Of a stretch of 64,000 nt of DNA, positions 24,330 to 32,857 are shown in pieces. Under the pieces are notes generated by a model. That model was not told the DNA's origin and searched no databases. It worked only from the letters and a program-made list of their open reading frames with translations. Position 1 is the first letter of the stretch. The number at the start of each line of letters is the position of its first letter. Source of the stretch: Streptomyces narbonensis (GTDB lineage Bacteria; Actinomycetota; Actinomycetes; Streptomycetales; Streptomycetaceae); NCBI RefSeq assembly GCF_014649015.1, contig NZ_BMSF01000003.1, positions 186,001 to 250,000 of the forward strand. Reading direction: 5' to 3'. The translations under genes were made by a program, and so were the position numbers.

Positions 24330-27050
24330 TCAGTGGGCTGCCGAGTCCCAGTTCGGGCCTACGCCCACCGAGACGTCGAGGGGGGCTCGGAGGTCGGCTG
24401 CGGCGGACATCTGGGCGCGGACGAGGGTCTCGACCTGGTCCCGCTCGCCGGGGGCCAGTTCGAGGACGATTTCGTCGTGGACCTGGAGGAGCATCCGGGA
24501 GGCGAGGCCGGCCTCGGTGAGCGCGCGGTCGACGTTCAGCATGGCGACCTTGACGATGTCGGCGGCCGTGCCCTGGATCGGTGCGTTGAGCGCCATCCGC
24601 TCGGCGGACTCGCGGCGCTGCCGGTTGTCGCTGTTGAGGTCGGGCAGGTAGCGGCGGCGGCCGAGCATCGTCTCCGTGTACCCGGTGGCGCGGGCCTCGT
24701 CGACCACCCGGCGGAGGTAGTCGCGCACCCCGCCGAAGCGCTCGAAGTAGGTGTCCATCAGGCCGCGGGCCTCACCCGGGTCGATGTTCAGCTGCTGCGA
24801 GAGACCGAAGGCGGAGAGGCCGTAGGCCAGGCCGTACGACATGGCCTTGATCTTGCGGCGCATCTCGGCGTCGACGGCGGACCGCTCGACGCCGAAGACC
24901 TGGGAGGCGACCGTGGTGTGGAGGTCCTCGCCGGAGGCGAAGGCCTCGATGAGGCCCTCGTCCTCGGAGAGGTGGGCCATGACGCGGAGCTCGATCTGGC
25001 TGTAGTCCGCGGTCATGAGGGCCTCGAAGCCCTCGCCGACGACGAAACCGTGCCGGATGGCTCGGCCCTCGTCCGTGCGCACCGGCACGTTCTGCAGGTT
25101 CGGGTCGGTGGAGGAGAGGCGCCCGGTCGCGGCCACCGTCTGGCTGAAGGTGGTGTGGATGCGGTCGTCCGCCGCGACCGTCTTGATCAGGCCCTCGACC
25201 GTGGAGCGCAGGCGGGCCTGCTCACGGTGGCGGAGCATGATCACGGGCAGGTCGTGCTCGGTCTGGGCGGCCAGCCAGGCGAGGGCGTCGGCGTCCGTCG
25301 TGTACCCGGTCTTGGTCTTCTTGGTCTTCGGCAGGTTCAGCTCGCCGAAGAAGACCTCCTGGAGCTGCTTGGGCGAGCCGAGGTTGAACTCGTGGCCGAC
25401 GGAGGCGTGCGCCTCCTTCACCGCCTGCTGCACGGCCCCGGCGAACTGCTGCTCCATGGCCTCCAGGTGGTCGCGGTCGGCGGCGATGCCGTGTCGCTCC
25501 AGGCGGGCGAGGAGGGCGGAGGTGGGCAGCTCGACGTCGTGGAGGAGCTCGCGGGCCCCGACCTCGCCGAGCCGCTCGTCGAAGGCCTCGGCGAGGTCGA
25601 GGACGGCCCGCGCCTGGGTCATGAGGGCCTCGGCCTCGGCGGTGTCGTCGGCTCCGAAGGCGAGCTGGCCGTCGGCGGCGGCCGCCGGGGCGAGCTCGCG
25701 GTGGAGGTACTCGACGGAGAGCGCGTCGAGTGCGAAGGAGCGCCGGCCGGGCTTGACCAGGTAGGCGGCGAGCGCGGTGTCCATGGTGACGCCGGCGACG
25801 CTCCAGCCGTGCTCGGGGAAGACCCGCATGGCGCCCTTGGCGTTGTGCATGACCTTGGGGCGGGCCGGGTCGGAGATCCACTCGGCCCAGGCCCGCTCGT
25901 CGGTCTCGTCGAGCGCGCTGGGCTCGAACCAGGCGGCGGCTCCGCCGGCGGCGGCGAGGGCGATCTCGCTGACGTTCCCCGTGCCGAGGGCCCAGGTGTC
26001 GACGGTGGCGATGCCGAGGGGCTCGGTGCCGTGCTCGGCGAGCCAGGGGGCGAGCTCGCCCGCGCCGAGGACGGTGCCGTCGAGCTCGACGCCCGCGGCG
26101 GGGGCCGGGGCGGCCTCCTCGGCGGCGCCGGGGTCGACGGCGAGGAGCCGCTCGCGCAGCGAGGGGTTGCGGATCTCCAGGGTGTCGAGGACGAGCGCGA
26201 CGGCCCCGCGGTCGTACGGCTCGCGGGCGAGGTCCACCACGGTCTTCGGCAGCTCGACGTCCCGGACCATCTCGGTCAGGAGGCGGTTGAGCTTGACCGA
26301 CTCCAGGTGGTCGCGGAAGTTCTGCCCGGCCTTGCCCTTGACCTCCTCGGCGCGCTCGACCAGCTCGGCGAAGGAGCCGAACTGGTTGATCCACTTCGCG
26401 GCGGTCTTCTCGCCGACGCCGGGGATGCCCGGGAGGTTGTCGGACGGGTCTCCGCGCAGGGCGGCGAAGTCGGGGTACTGCGAGGGGGTCAGGCCGTACT
26501 TCTCCTGGACCTTCTCCGGGGTGAAGCGGGTCAGCTCGGAGACGCCCTTGGTGGGGTAGAGCACGGTGGTGTGCTCGCTGACCAGCTGGAACGAGTCGCG
26601 GTCGCCGGTGACGATCAGGACCTCGAAGCCCTCGGCCTCGGCCTGGGTGGCGAGGGTCGCGATGACGTCGTCGGCCTCGAAGCCGTCGACGGCGAAGCGC
26701 GGCGCGTGCATCGCGTCGAGGAGCTCGCCGATCAGCTCGACCTGCCCCTTGAACTCGTCGGGGGTCTTCGAGCGGTTCGCCTTGTACTCGGGGAACTCCT
26801 CGGACCGCCACGTCTTGCGGGACACGTCGAACGCGACGGCGAAGTGCGTGGGCGCCTCGTCGCGCAGGGTGTTCGCCAGCATCGAGGCGAAACCGTAGAT
26901 CGCGTTCGTCGGCTGGCCCGTCGCGGTGGTGAAGTTCTCCGCGGGCAGCGCGAAGAACGCGCGGTACGCCAGGGAGTGCCCGTCCATGAGGAGGAGTCGC
27001 GGGCGGTCCGCTTCGGTCTTCTCGGTCTTCTTCGATGCTGTCTCGGCCAC
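24330..27050 (-). CDS. polA: DNA polymerase I
   Basis: This 906-residue enzyme has three domains. Residues ~20-310 form the 5' nuclease (RPRLLLMDGHSLAYRAFFALP, FEADDVIATLA, VTGDRDSFQLV, PGVGEKTAAKW). Residues ~320-500 form a 3'-5' exonuclease-like domain in which the ExoI Asp/Glu pair is missing, so proofreading is probably absent. The C-terminal polymerase has motif A DYSQIELR, motif B with RRKIKAMSYGLAYGLS and motif C QVHDEIV. It processes Okazaki fragments and fills repair gaps. It is divergent from the FdhF/YdeP gene. Confidence 0.97.
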   Translation of the reverse strand: MAETASKKTEKTEADRPRLLLMDGHSLAYRAFFALPAENFTTATGQPTNAIYGFASMLANTLRDEAPTHFAVAFDVSRKTWRSEEFPEYKANRSKTPDEFKGQVELIGELLDAMHAPRFAVDGFEADDVIATLATQAEAEGFEVLIVTGDRDSFQLVSEHTTVLYPTKGVSELTRFTPEKVQEKYGLTPSQYPDFAALRGDPSDNLPGIPGVGEKTAAKWINQFGSFAELVERAEEVKGKAGQNFRDHLESVKLNRLLTEMVRDVELPKTVVDLAREPYDRGAVALVLDTLEIRNPSLRERLLAVDPGAAEEAAPAPAAGVELDGTVLGAGELAPWLAEHGTEPLGIATVDTWALGTGNVSEIALAAAGGAAAWFEPSALDETDERAWAEWISDPARPKVMHNAKGAMRVFPEHGWSVAGVTMDTALAAYLVKPGRRSFALDALSVEYLHRELAPAAAADGQLAFGADDTAEAEALMTQARAVLDLAEAFDERLGEVGARELLHDVELPTSALLARLERHGIAADRDHLEAMEQQFAGAVQQAVKEAHASVGHEFNLGSPKQLQEVFFGELNLPKTKKTKTGYTTDADALAWLAAQTEHDLPVIMLRHREQARLRSTVEGLIKTVAADDRIHTTFSQTVAATGRLSSTDPNLQNVPVRTDEGRAIRHGFVVGEGFEALMTADYSQIELRVMAHLSEDEGLIEAFASGEDLHTTVASQVFGVERSAVDAEMRRKIKAMSYGLAYGLSAFGLSQQLNIDPGEARGLMDTYFERFGGVRDYLRRVVDEARATGYTETMLGRRRYLPDLNSDNRQRRESAERMALNAPIQGTAADIVKVAMLNVDRALTEAGLASRMLLQVHDEIVLELAPGERDQVETLVRAQMSAAADLRAPLDVSVGVGPNWDSAAH

Positions 27051-27186
27051 GGAACGATCCTCCCACGCCCCACTGACATTCCCGGTCGCCCGTGCCCCGT
27101 CGAGCTGCCCGGCCCGTCCCGCCGTCAGTGGCGCGTGACAGGATCGGAGACGTACACCACAGGATTACCGCTCAAGGGAGAGCGCG

Positions 27187-29469
27187 ATGGTCAGCAAGCC
27201 GCCGGCCGGTGACCCGGTCCAGGACGCACCGCAGGTCACGCCGCCGCAGCACGCCGCAGCGGGCCTGCCCGCCATCGGGCACACCCTGCGGATCGCGCGG
27301 GAGCAGATGGGTCTCGGCCGCACCGCCCGGACCCTCCTCAAGGTCAACCAGAAGGACGGCTTCGACTGTCCCGGCTGCGCATGGCCGGAGGAGGACAAGC
27401 GGCACGTCGCGGAGTTCTGCGAGAACGGCGCGAAGGCGGTCGCCGAGGAGGCGACGCTGCGCCGGGTGACCCCGGAGTTCTTCGCCACGCACCCGGTCGC
27501 GGACCTGGCGACCCGCAGCGGGTACTGGCTGGGCCAGCAGGGCCGGATCACGCAGCCCATGCTCCTGCCGGAGGGCGGCGAGCGGTACGAGCCGGTGACC
27601 TGGGAGCGGGCCTTCGCGATCATCGCCGAGGAGCTCCGGGCCCTGGGATCCCCCGACGAGGCGCTGTTCTACACGTCGGGCCGGACCAGCAACGAGGCCG
27701 CGTTCCTGCTCCAGCTCTTCGCCCGCGAGTTCGGCACGAACAACCTCCCGGACTGCTCCAACATGTGCCACGAGTCCTCGGGTTCGGCGCTGACGGAGAC
27801 GATCGGGATCGGCAAGGGCAGCGTCTCCCTGGAGGACCTGCACCGCGCGGACCTGATCGTCGTCGCCGGGCAGAACCCGGGTACGAACCACCCCCGGATG
27901 CTCTCGGCCCTGGAGAAGGCGAAGGCCGCGGGCGCCAGGATCATCTCGGTGAACCCGCTGCCGGAGGCGGGTCTGGAGAAGTTCAAGAACCCGCAGACCC
28001 CGCAGGGCATGCTCAGGGGCGCCGCGCTCACCGACCTCTTCCTCCAGATCCGGATCGGCGGCGACCAGGCCCTCTTCCGGCTGCTCAACAAGCTGGTCCT
28101 GGAGACGCCCGGGGCGGTCGACGAGGACTTCGTACGGGAGCACACCCACGGGTACGAGGAGTTCACCGAGGCGGCGCGGGCGGCCGACTGGGACGAGACG
28201 CTCGCCGCGACCGGTCTGACGCGCGCCGAGATCGAGCGGGCGCTGGAGATGGTGCTCGCCTCGGAGCGGACGATCGTCTGTTGGGCGATGGGGCTCACGC
28301 AGCACAAGCACTCCGTGCCGACCATCCGCGAGGTGGTCAACCTCCTCCTGCTGCGCGGGAACATCGGACGGCCGGGCGCGGGCGTGTGCCCGGTGCGCGG
28401 CCATTCGAACGTGCAGGGCGACCGGACGATGGGCATCTTCGAGCGCCCCGCGCCGGCCTTCCTGGACGCCCTGGACAAGGAGTTCGGGATCGTCTCGCCG
28501 CGCCATCACGGCTACGACGTCGTGCGCTCGATCCAGGCGCTGCGCGATGGCGAGGCGAAGGTGTTCTTCGCGATGGGCGGCAACTTCGTGGGGGCGACGC
28601 CCGACACGGAGGTGACGGAGGCGGCGATGCGCAACGCCCGTCTGACGGTCCACGTGTCGACGAAGCTGAACCGCTCGCACGCGGTCACGGGCACGCGCGC
28701 GCTGATCCTGCCCACGCTCGGGCGCACCGACAAGGACGTGCAGAAGAGCGGCCGTCAGATCGTGACGGTCGAGGACTCGATGAGCCTGGTGCACGCCTCG
28801 CGCGGCAATCTGCCGCCGGCGAGCCCGCACCTGCTGTCCGAGCCGGCGATCGTGGCGCGCATGGCCCGGGCCGCCCTCGGGGCCGGATCGGCCACGCCCT
28901 GGGAGGAGTTCGAGGCGGACTACGCCACGATCCGGGACCGGATCGCACGCGTGGTGCCCGGCTTCGAGGACTTCAACGCCCGACTCGCGGCGAACGCGGG
29001 CGGCTTCGCGCTGCCGCACGGCCCGCGCGACGAGCGCCGCTTCCCCACGAAGACCGGCAAGGCCAACTTCACCGCCGCGCCCGTCGAGTACCCGGAGGTG
29101 CCGGAGGGCCGGCTGCTGCTCCAGACGCTCCGCTCGCACGACCAGTACAACACCACGATCTACGGTCTCGACGACCGCTACCGGGGCATCAAGGGCGGCC
29201 GCCGGGTCGTCCTGGTGCACCCCGAGGACGCGGCGGCGTTCGGGCTCGCCGACGGGGCGTACACGGATCTGGTGAGCGAGTGGACGGACGGGACCGAGCG
29301 GCGGGCGCCCGGTTTCCGGGTCGTCCACTACCCGACGTCCCGGGGCTGCGCGGCGGCCTACTACCCGGAGACGAACGTCCTCGTACCGCTGGAGTCCACG
29401 GCGGACGTCAGCAACACACCCGCCAGCAAGTCCGTGATCGTCCGTCTGGAACAATCACAGTCCGCCTAA
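27187..29469 (+). CDS. FdhF/YdeP family molybdopterin oxidoreductase
   Basis: This 760-residue bis-MGD oxidoreductase is of the YdeP/FdhF type. The N-terminus has GFDCPGCAWPEE (cysteines near 59 and 62) and lacks a classical CxxCxxxC 4Fe-4S motif. It continues with YTSGRTSNEAAFLLQLFAREFGTNNLPDCSNMCHESSG, VVAGQNPGTNHPRM and RPGAGVCPVRGHSNVQGDRT. The C-terminal molybdopterin dinucleotide-binding domain has RSHDQYNTTIYGLDDRY and a PTSRGCAAAYYPETN segment. Electron donor and substrate are unknown; YdeP relatives are linked to acid resistance in E. coli. It is 53 bases upstream of a thioesterase on the same strand. Confidence 0.93.
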   Translation: MVSKPPAGDPVQDAPQVTPPQHAAAGLPAIGHTLRIAREQMGLGRTARTLLKVNQKDGFDCPGCAWPEEDKRHVAEFCENGAKAVAEEATLRRVTPEFFATHPVADLATRSGYWLGQQGRITQPMLLPEGGERYEPVTWERAFAIIAEELRALGSPDEALFYTSGRTSNEAAFLLQLFAREFGTNNLPDCSNMCHESSGSALTETIGIGKGSVSLEDLHRADLIVVAGQNPGTNHPRMLSALEKAKAAGARIISVNPLPEAGLEKFKNPQTPQGMLRGAALTDLFLQIRIGGDQALFRLLNKLVLETPGAVDEDFVREHTHGYEEFTEAARAADWDETLAATGLTRAEIERALEMVLASERTIVCWAMGLTQHKHSVPTIREVVNLLLLRGNIGRPGAGVCPVRGHSNVQGDRTMGIFERPAPAFLDALDKEFGIVSPRHHGYDVVRSIQALRDGEAKVFFAMGGNFVGATPDTEVTEAAMRNARLTVHVSTKLNRSHAVTGTRALILPTLGRTDKDVQKSGRQIVTVEDSMSLVHASRGNLPPASPHLLSEPAIVARMARAALGAGSATPWEEFEADYATIRDRIARVVPGFEDFNARLAANAGGFALPHGPRDERRFPTKTGKANFTAAPVEYPEVPEGRLLLQTLRSHDQYNTTIYGLDDRYRGIKGGRRVVLVHPEDAAAFGLADGAYTDLVSEWTDGTERRAPGFRVVHYPTSRGCAAAYYPETNVLVPLESTADVSNTPASKSVIVRLEQSQSA

Positions 29470-29522
29470 GCGTTTGCTCAGGCGATCGAGCGATGCCGTA
29501 CGAAGACGAACGGAGCCGGGCC

Positions 29523-30008
29523 ATGGGTGAACAGCAGCACGTGAAGTTCCCGCAGGAGGTCATCGACGAGTACGCGGCACTCGGCGTCGACCTGCCCGCG
29601 CTCTTCTCCGCCGGGCACCTCGGCAACCGGATGGGCGTACAGATCGTGGAGGCCTCGGCCGAGCGGGTCGTCGGCACGATGCCGGTGGAGGGCAACACGC
29701 AGCCTTACGGGCTCCTCCACGGCGGCGCCTCTGCGGTGCTCGCCGAGACGCTGGGCTCGATCGGTTCGATGCTGCACGGCGGGGTGTCGAAGATCGCGGT
29801 CGGCGTCGACCTCAACTGCACCCACCACCGCGGAGTGCGCAGCGGCATCGTGACCGGTGTGGCGACCCCCGTGCACCGCGGGCGGTCCACCGCCACGTAC
29901 GAGATCGTCATCACCGACGAGCAGGACAAGCGTGTCTGCTCGGCGCGGCTGACCTGCCTGCTGCGCGAGGTCACCGCGAAGGACGCGGGGATCGTCACGG
30001 GCGACTGA
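29523..30008 (+). CDS. PaaI-family hotdog thioesterase
   Basis: This 161-residue single hotdog domain protein has GNRMGVQIVEASAERVVGTMPV, then YGLLHGGASAVLAETLGSIGS, which carries the catalytic HGG...E arrangement. VDLNCTHHRGVRSGIVTGVA and a beta-strand end follow. It would hydrolyse acyl- or aryl-CoA thioesters in the cytosol. Start ATG 29523 has GGAG upstream; an in-frame ATG at 29493 is possible but has a poorer site. It is probably in an operon with the FdhF/YdeP gene. Confidence 0.92.
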   Translation: MGEQQHVKFPQEVIDEYAALGVDLPALFSAGHLGNRMGVQIVEASAERVVGTMPVEGNTQPYGLLHGGASAVLAETLGSIGSMLHGGVSKIAVGVDLNCTHHRGVRSGIVTGVATPVHRGRSTATYEIVITDEQDKRVCSARLTCLLREVTAKDAGIVTGD

Positions 30009-30039
30009 CGGGCCAGGACGGACGATCGGACGGACGATC

Positions 30040-30071
30040 AAGGGGCGGCACCCTTCGGGGTGCCGCCCCTT
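30040..30071 (+). terminator. Terminator after the thioesterase gene
   Basis: AAGGGGCGGCACCC-TTCG-GGGTGCCGCCCCTT is a perfect 14-bp stem closed by a stable TTCG tetraloop, 31 bases after the stop codon. Confidence 0.9.
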
Positions 30072-30577
30072 CGTCGTCCCCTTTTCGATTTCGTCGCCCC
30101 TCTCTTCGATTCCACCCATTGTCACTCTCCGTGATCTTCAATCGGGAGGTGAACGGGGGAAATCCGGGCGGAACGGAAGGGCCGATTCGTCCGCTGAGCT
30201 TTCTGCCACTGTCCGATATCCGGAGAGTCCGCTCAGCGGACCGTCAGTACCAAGAATCGCTCAAGCCCCTTAGCGGAACTGCGCGTTCTCACTATGTGAA
30301 CACCGCATTACCGACCGCTATGCCCTGGTATTCCCTACCGCCACGCACACTCTTTCCCCGTCGGCATAACAAGACAGTCACATCCTGTCCTCGGTCCTCC
30401 CCGACCCTCCCCACCTGCGCTTAGAGTCACCGCCAGTCACCGCGCCGCCGGGCGCGTCCTACGGCACGGCCCTAGTACCACCCCAGTACGGCCCGGCGTT
30501 CGACAACGGCACCCCTCGCTCCGCAGCTTCACGGCACCGCCTCATCCGAGGGGGCCGCGCCAGGGAAAGGACCCTTC
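30072..30577. promoter_or_regulatory. Regulatory region of the branched-chain amino-acid operon, with repeated TCCGCTnA sites
   Basis: This ~500-bp stretch has no gene and is noticeably richer in A/T than its surroundings. It contains a perfect 15-bp palindrome GTCCGCTCAGCGGAC at 30227-30241, a related half-site GTCCGCTGAGC at 30189-30199 and TTAGCGGA near 30270. Such clustered related half-sites look like an operator for a regulator of the liv genes. TCACTATGTGA near 30290 is another short palindrome. No -10/-35 pair was convincing. Confidence 0.5.
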
Positions 30578-31810
30578 GTGCGAAACCGTTCGATGCTCAT
30601 ACTCACCACCGCTGTCACCGCGGGAGCACTCACCCTCACCGCCTGTGGTTCGCGCGACGACAAGGGGGCCGAGAAGGGCGGCGACGGCGGCAACGTCACC
30701 GTGACCATCGGCCTCGACGCGCCCCTCACGGGTGAGCTGTCCGCCCTGGGTCTCGGCATCAAGAACTCGGCCGACCTCGCGGTCAAGACGGCCAACGAGA
30801 AGTCCTACGTCAAGGGCGTGACCTTCAAGCTGGAGTCCCTGGACGACCAGGCGCAGCCCTCCGCCGGCCAGCAGAACGCGACCAAGTTCGTCGCCGACAA
30901 GACCGTCCTCGGCGTCGTCGGCCCGCTGAACTCCTCCGTCGCCGAGTCGATGCAGAAGGTCTTCGACGACGCGAAGCTGGTGCAGGTCTCCCCGGCCAAC
31001 ACCAACCCGGCGCTGAGCCAGGGCATCAACTGGAGCAGCGGCGAGAAGAAGCGCACGTACGCGTCCTACTTCCGCACGGCCACCACGGACGCCATCCAGG
31101 GCCCGTTCGCCGCGCAGTACGTCTACAACGAGGCCAAGAAGACCAAGGCCTTCATCATCGACGACAAGAAGACCTACGGCGCCGGCCTCGCGGGCACCTT
31201 CAAGGGCGAGTTCGAGAAGCTGGGCGGCAAGGTCCTCGGCACCGAGCACATCAACCCCGACACCAAGGACTTCTCCGCGGTCGCCACCAAGGTCAAGAGC
31301 TCCGGCGCCGACGTCGTCTACTACGGTGGCGAGTACCCGGCCGCCGGCCCGCTGGCCAAGCAGATCAAGGAAGCCGGTGCGAAGGTCGTCGTCGTCGGCG
31401 GCGACGCGATCTACAGCCCCGAGTACGTGAAGCTCGGTGGCGCGGCCGCGACCAACGGCGACATCGCCACCTCGGTCGGCGCGCCGATCGAGTCCCTCGA
31501 CTCCGCCAAGGAGTTCCTGGCCAACTACAAGGCCAAGGGCTACAAGGAGGCCTACGAGGCCTACGGCGGTTACGCCTACGACTCCACCTGGGCGATCATC
31601 GAGGCCGTCAAGAAGGCCACCGAGGGCAACGGCGGCAAGGCCCCGGAGCGCGCCAAGGTCGTCGAGGCCATGCAGGGCGTCTCCTTCGAGGGCGTGACCG
31701 GCAAGGTCTCCTTCGACGAGTTCGGTGACACCACCAACAAGCAGCTGACGGTCTACAAGGTCGAGGGCGGCGCGTTCAAGCCGGTCAAGTCCGACACCTT
31801 CGGCGGCTGA
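30578..31810 (+). CDS. livK: Branched-chain amino-acid ABC transporter substrate-binding lipoprotein
   Basis: This 410-residue protein starts at GTG 30578 after GGGAAAGGA. Its lipoprotein signal is MLILTTAVTAGALTLTAC, with the acylated Cys near residue 23. The mature protein is a periplasmic-binding-protein type I fold, opening with VTIGLDAPLTGELSALGLGIKNSADLAV and containing FIIDDKKTYGAGLAGTFKGEFEKLGGKV and DVVYYGGEYPAAGPLAKQIKEAGAK. It captures leucine/isoleucine/valine or related amino acids or amides outside the membrane for the LivHMGF machine encoded next. Confidence 0.94.
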   Translation: MRNRSMLILTTAVTAGALTLTACGSRDDKGAEKGGDGGNVTVTIGLDAPLTGELSALGLGIKNSADLAVKTANEKSYVKGVTFKLESLDDQAQPSAGQQNATKFVADKTVLGVVGPLNSSVAESMQKVFDDAKLVQVSPANTNPALSQGINWSSGEKKRTYASYFRTATTDAIQGPFAAQYVYNEAKKTKAFIIDDKKTYGAGLAGTFKGEFEKLGGKVLGTEHINPDTKDFSAVATKVKSSGADVVYYGGEYPAAGPLAKQIKEAGAKVVVVGGDAIYSPEYVKLGGAAATNGDIATSVGAPIESLDSAKEFLANYKAKGYKEAYEAYGGYAYDSTWAIIEAVKKATEGNGGKAPERAKVVEAMQGVSFEGVTGKVSFDEFGDTTNKQLTVYKVEGGAFKPVKSDTFGG

Positions 31811-31856
31811 TCAACAGCCCCGCACCGCAGTACTCAGCACCACTCAGCACCACTTT

Positions 31857-31894
31857 CACCGCGCGGGGGGCCGCACCAGGCTCCCCGCGCGGTG
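31857..31894 (+). terminator. Intra-operon hairpin between the binding-protein and permease genes
   Basis: CACCGCGCGGGG and CCCCGCGCGGTG form a perfect 12-bp stem with a 14-nt loop in the 117-bp gap between livK and livH. Hairpins here commonly attenuate or stabilise transcripts so that the binding protein is made in excess over the membrane parts. That role is inferred. Confidence 0.7.
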
Positions 31895-31927
31895 TCACAT
31901 CCGTCGAAAGTCTCGGAGGACAATGCG

Positions 31928-32857
31928 GTGAACGAACTGCCGCAGCAGCTGGTCAACGGCCTGCTACTGGGATCCATGTACGGGCTCGTCGCCGTCGGCT
32001 ACACGATGGTCTACGGCATCGTCCAGCTCATCAACTTCGCCCATGGCGAGATCTTCATGACCGGCGGCTTCGGGGCGCTCACGGTCTGGCTCATCCTTCC
32101 CGGCGGCACCAGCATGTGGGTCGCGCTGCCCGTCATGATCATCGGTGCCGTGATCGTCGCGACCACCATAGCCGTCGGAGCGGAACGGTTCGCCTACCGT
32201 CCGCTACGGGGTGGCCCCCGCCTCGCCCCGCTCATCACGGCCATCGGCCTCTCACTCGCCCTGCAGTACGCGGTGTGGGTGTGGTACCCGGAGGCGAAGT
32301 CCGCCCGGACCTTCCCGCAGATCCCCGGCGGTCCGATCGAACTCGGCCCGATCACCATCCAGACCGGTGACGTCTTCCTGCTGATCGCCGCCCCGATCTG
32401 CATGGCCGTCCTCGCCTTCTTCGTCATGCGGACCCGTGTCGGCCGCGGCATGCAGGCCACGGCGCAGGACCCGGACACCGCGAAGCTCATGGGCGTCAAC
32501 ACGGACCGGATCATCGTGATCGCCTTCGCCCTCGGCGCCGCGATGGCCGCCGTCGGCGCGGTCGCCTACGGCCTCAAGTACGGCGTCGTCGACTACAAGA
32601 TGGGCTTCCTCCTCGGACTCAAGGCCTTCACGGCCGCCGTCCTCGGCGGAATCGGCAACATCTACGGAGCCATGATCGGCGGAGTCGTCCTCGGTATCGC
32701 CGAGACCATGGCGACGGCGTACGTCAGCCACATCCCCGGTATGGAGCAGCTCGGCGGCCAGTCCTGGGCCGACGTCTGGGCCTTCGTACTCCTCATCGTC
32801 GTACTCCTCGCCCGGCCACAAGGCCTCCTGGGCGAGCGCGTCGCGGACAGGGCGTGA
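31928..32857 (+). CDS. livH: Branched-chain amino-acid ABC transporter permease LivH
   Basis: This ~309-residue inner-membrane permease has about eight hydrophobic helices. It opens with NELPQQLVNGLLLGSMYGLVAVGYTMVYGIVQLINFAHGEIFM, the LivH hallmark. It ends with the GLKAFTAAVLGGIGNIYGAMIGG loop that contacts the ATPases. Start GTG 31928 has CGGAGGA nine bases upstream. Its stop overlaps the LivM start. Confidence 0.95.
   Translation: MNELPQQLVNGLLLGSMYGLVAVGYTMVYGIVQLINFAHGEIFMTGGFGALTVWLILPGGTSMWVALPVMIIGAVIVATTIAVGAERFAYRPLRGGPRLAPLITAIGLSLALQYAVWVWYPEAKSARTFPQIPGGPIELGPITIQTGDVFLLIAAPICMAVLAFFVMRTRVGRGMQATAQDPDTAKLMGVNTDRIIVIAFALGAAMAAVGAVAYGLKYGVVDYKMGFLLGLKAFTAAVLGGIGNIYGAMIGGVVLGIAETMATAYVSHIPGMEQLGGQSWADVWAFVLLIVVLLARPQGLLGERVADRA

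Noticed and set aside
24189..27212. 1007-residue plus-strand frame antisense to polA
   Set aside because: No motif and no start context; polA on the other strand is certain.
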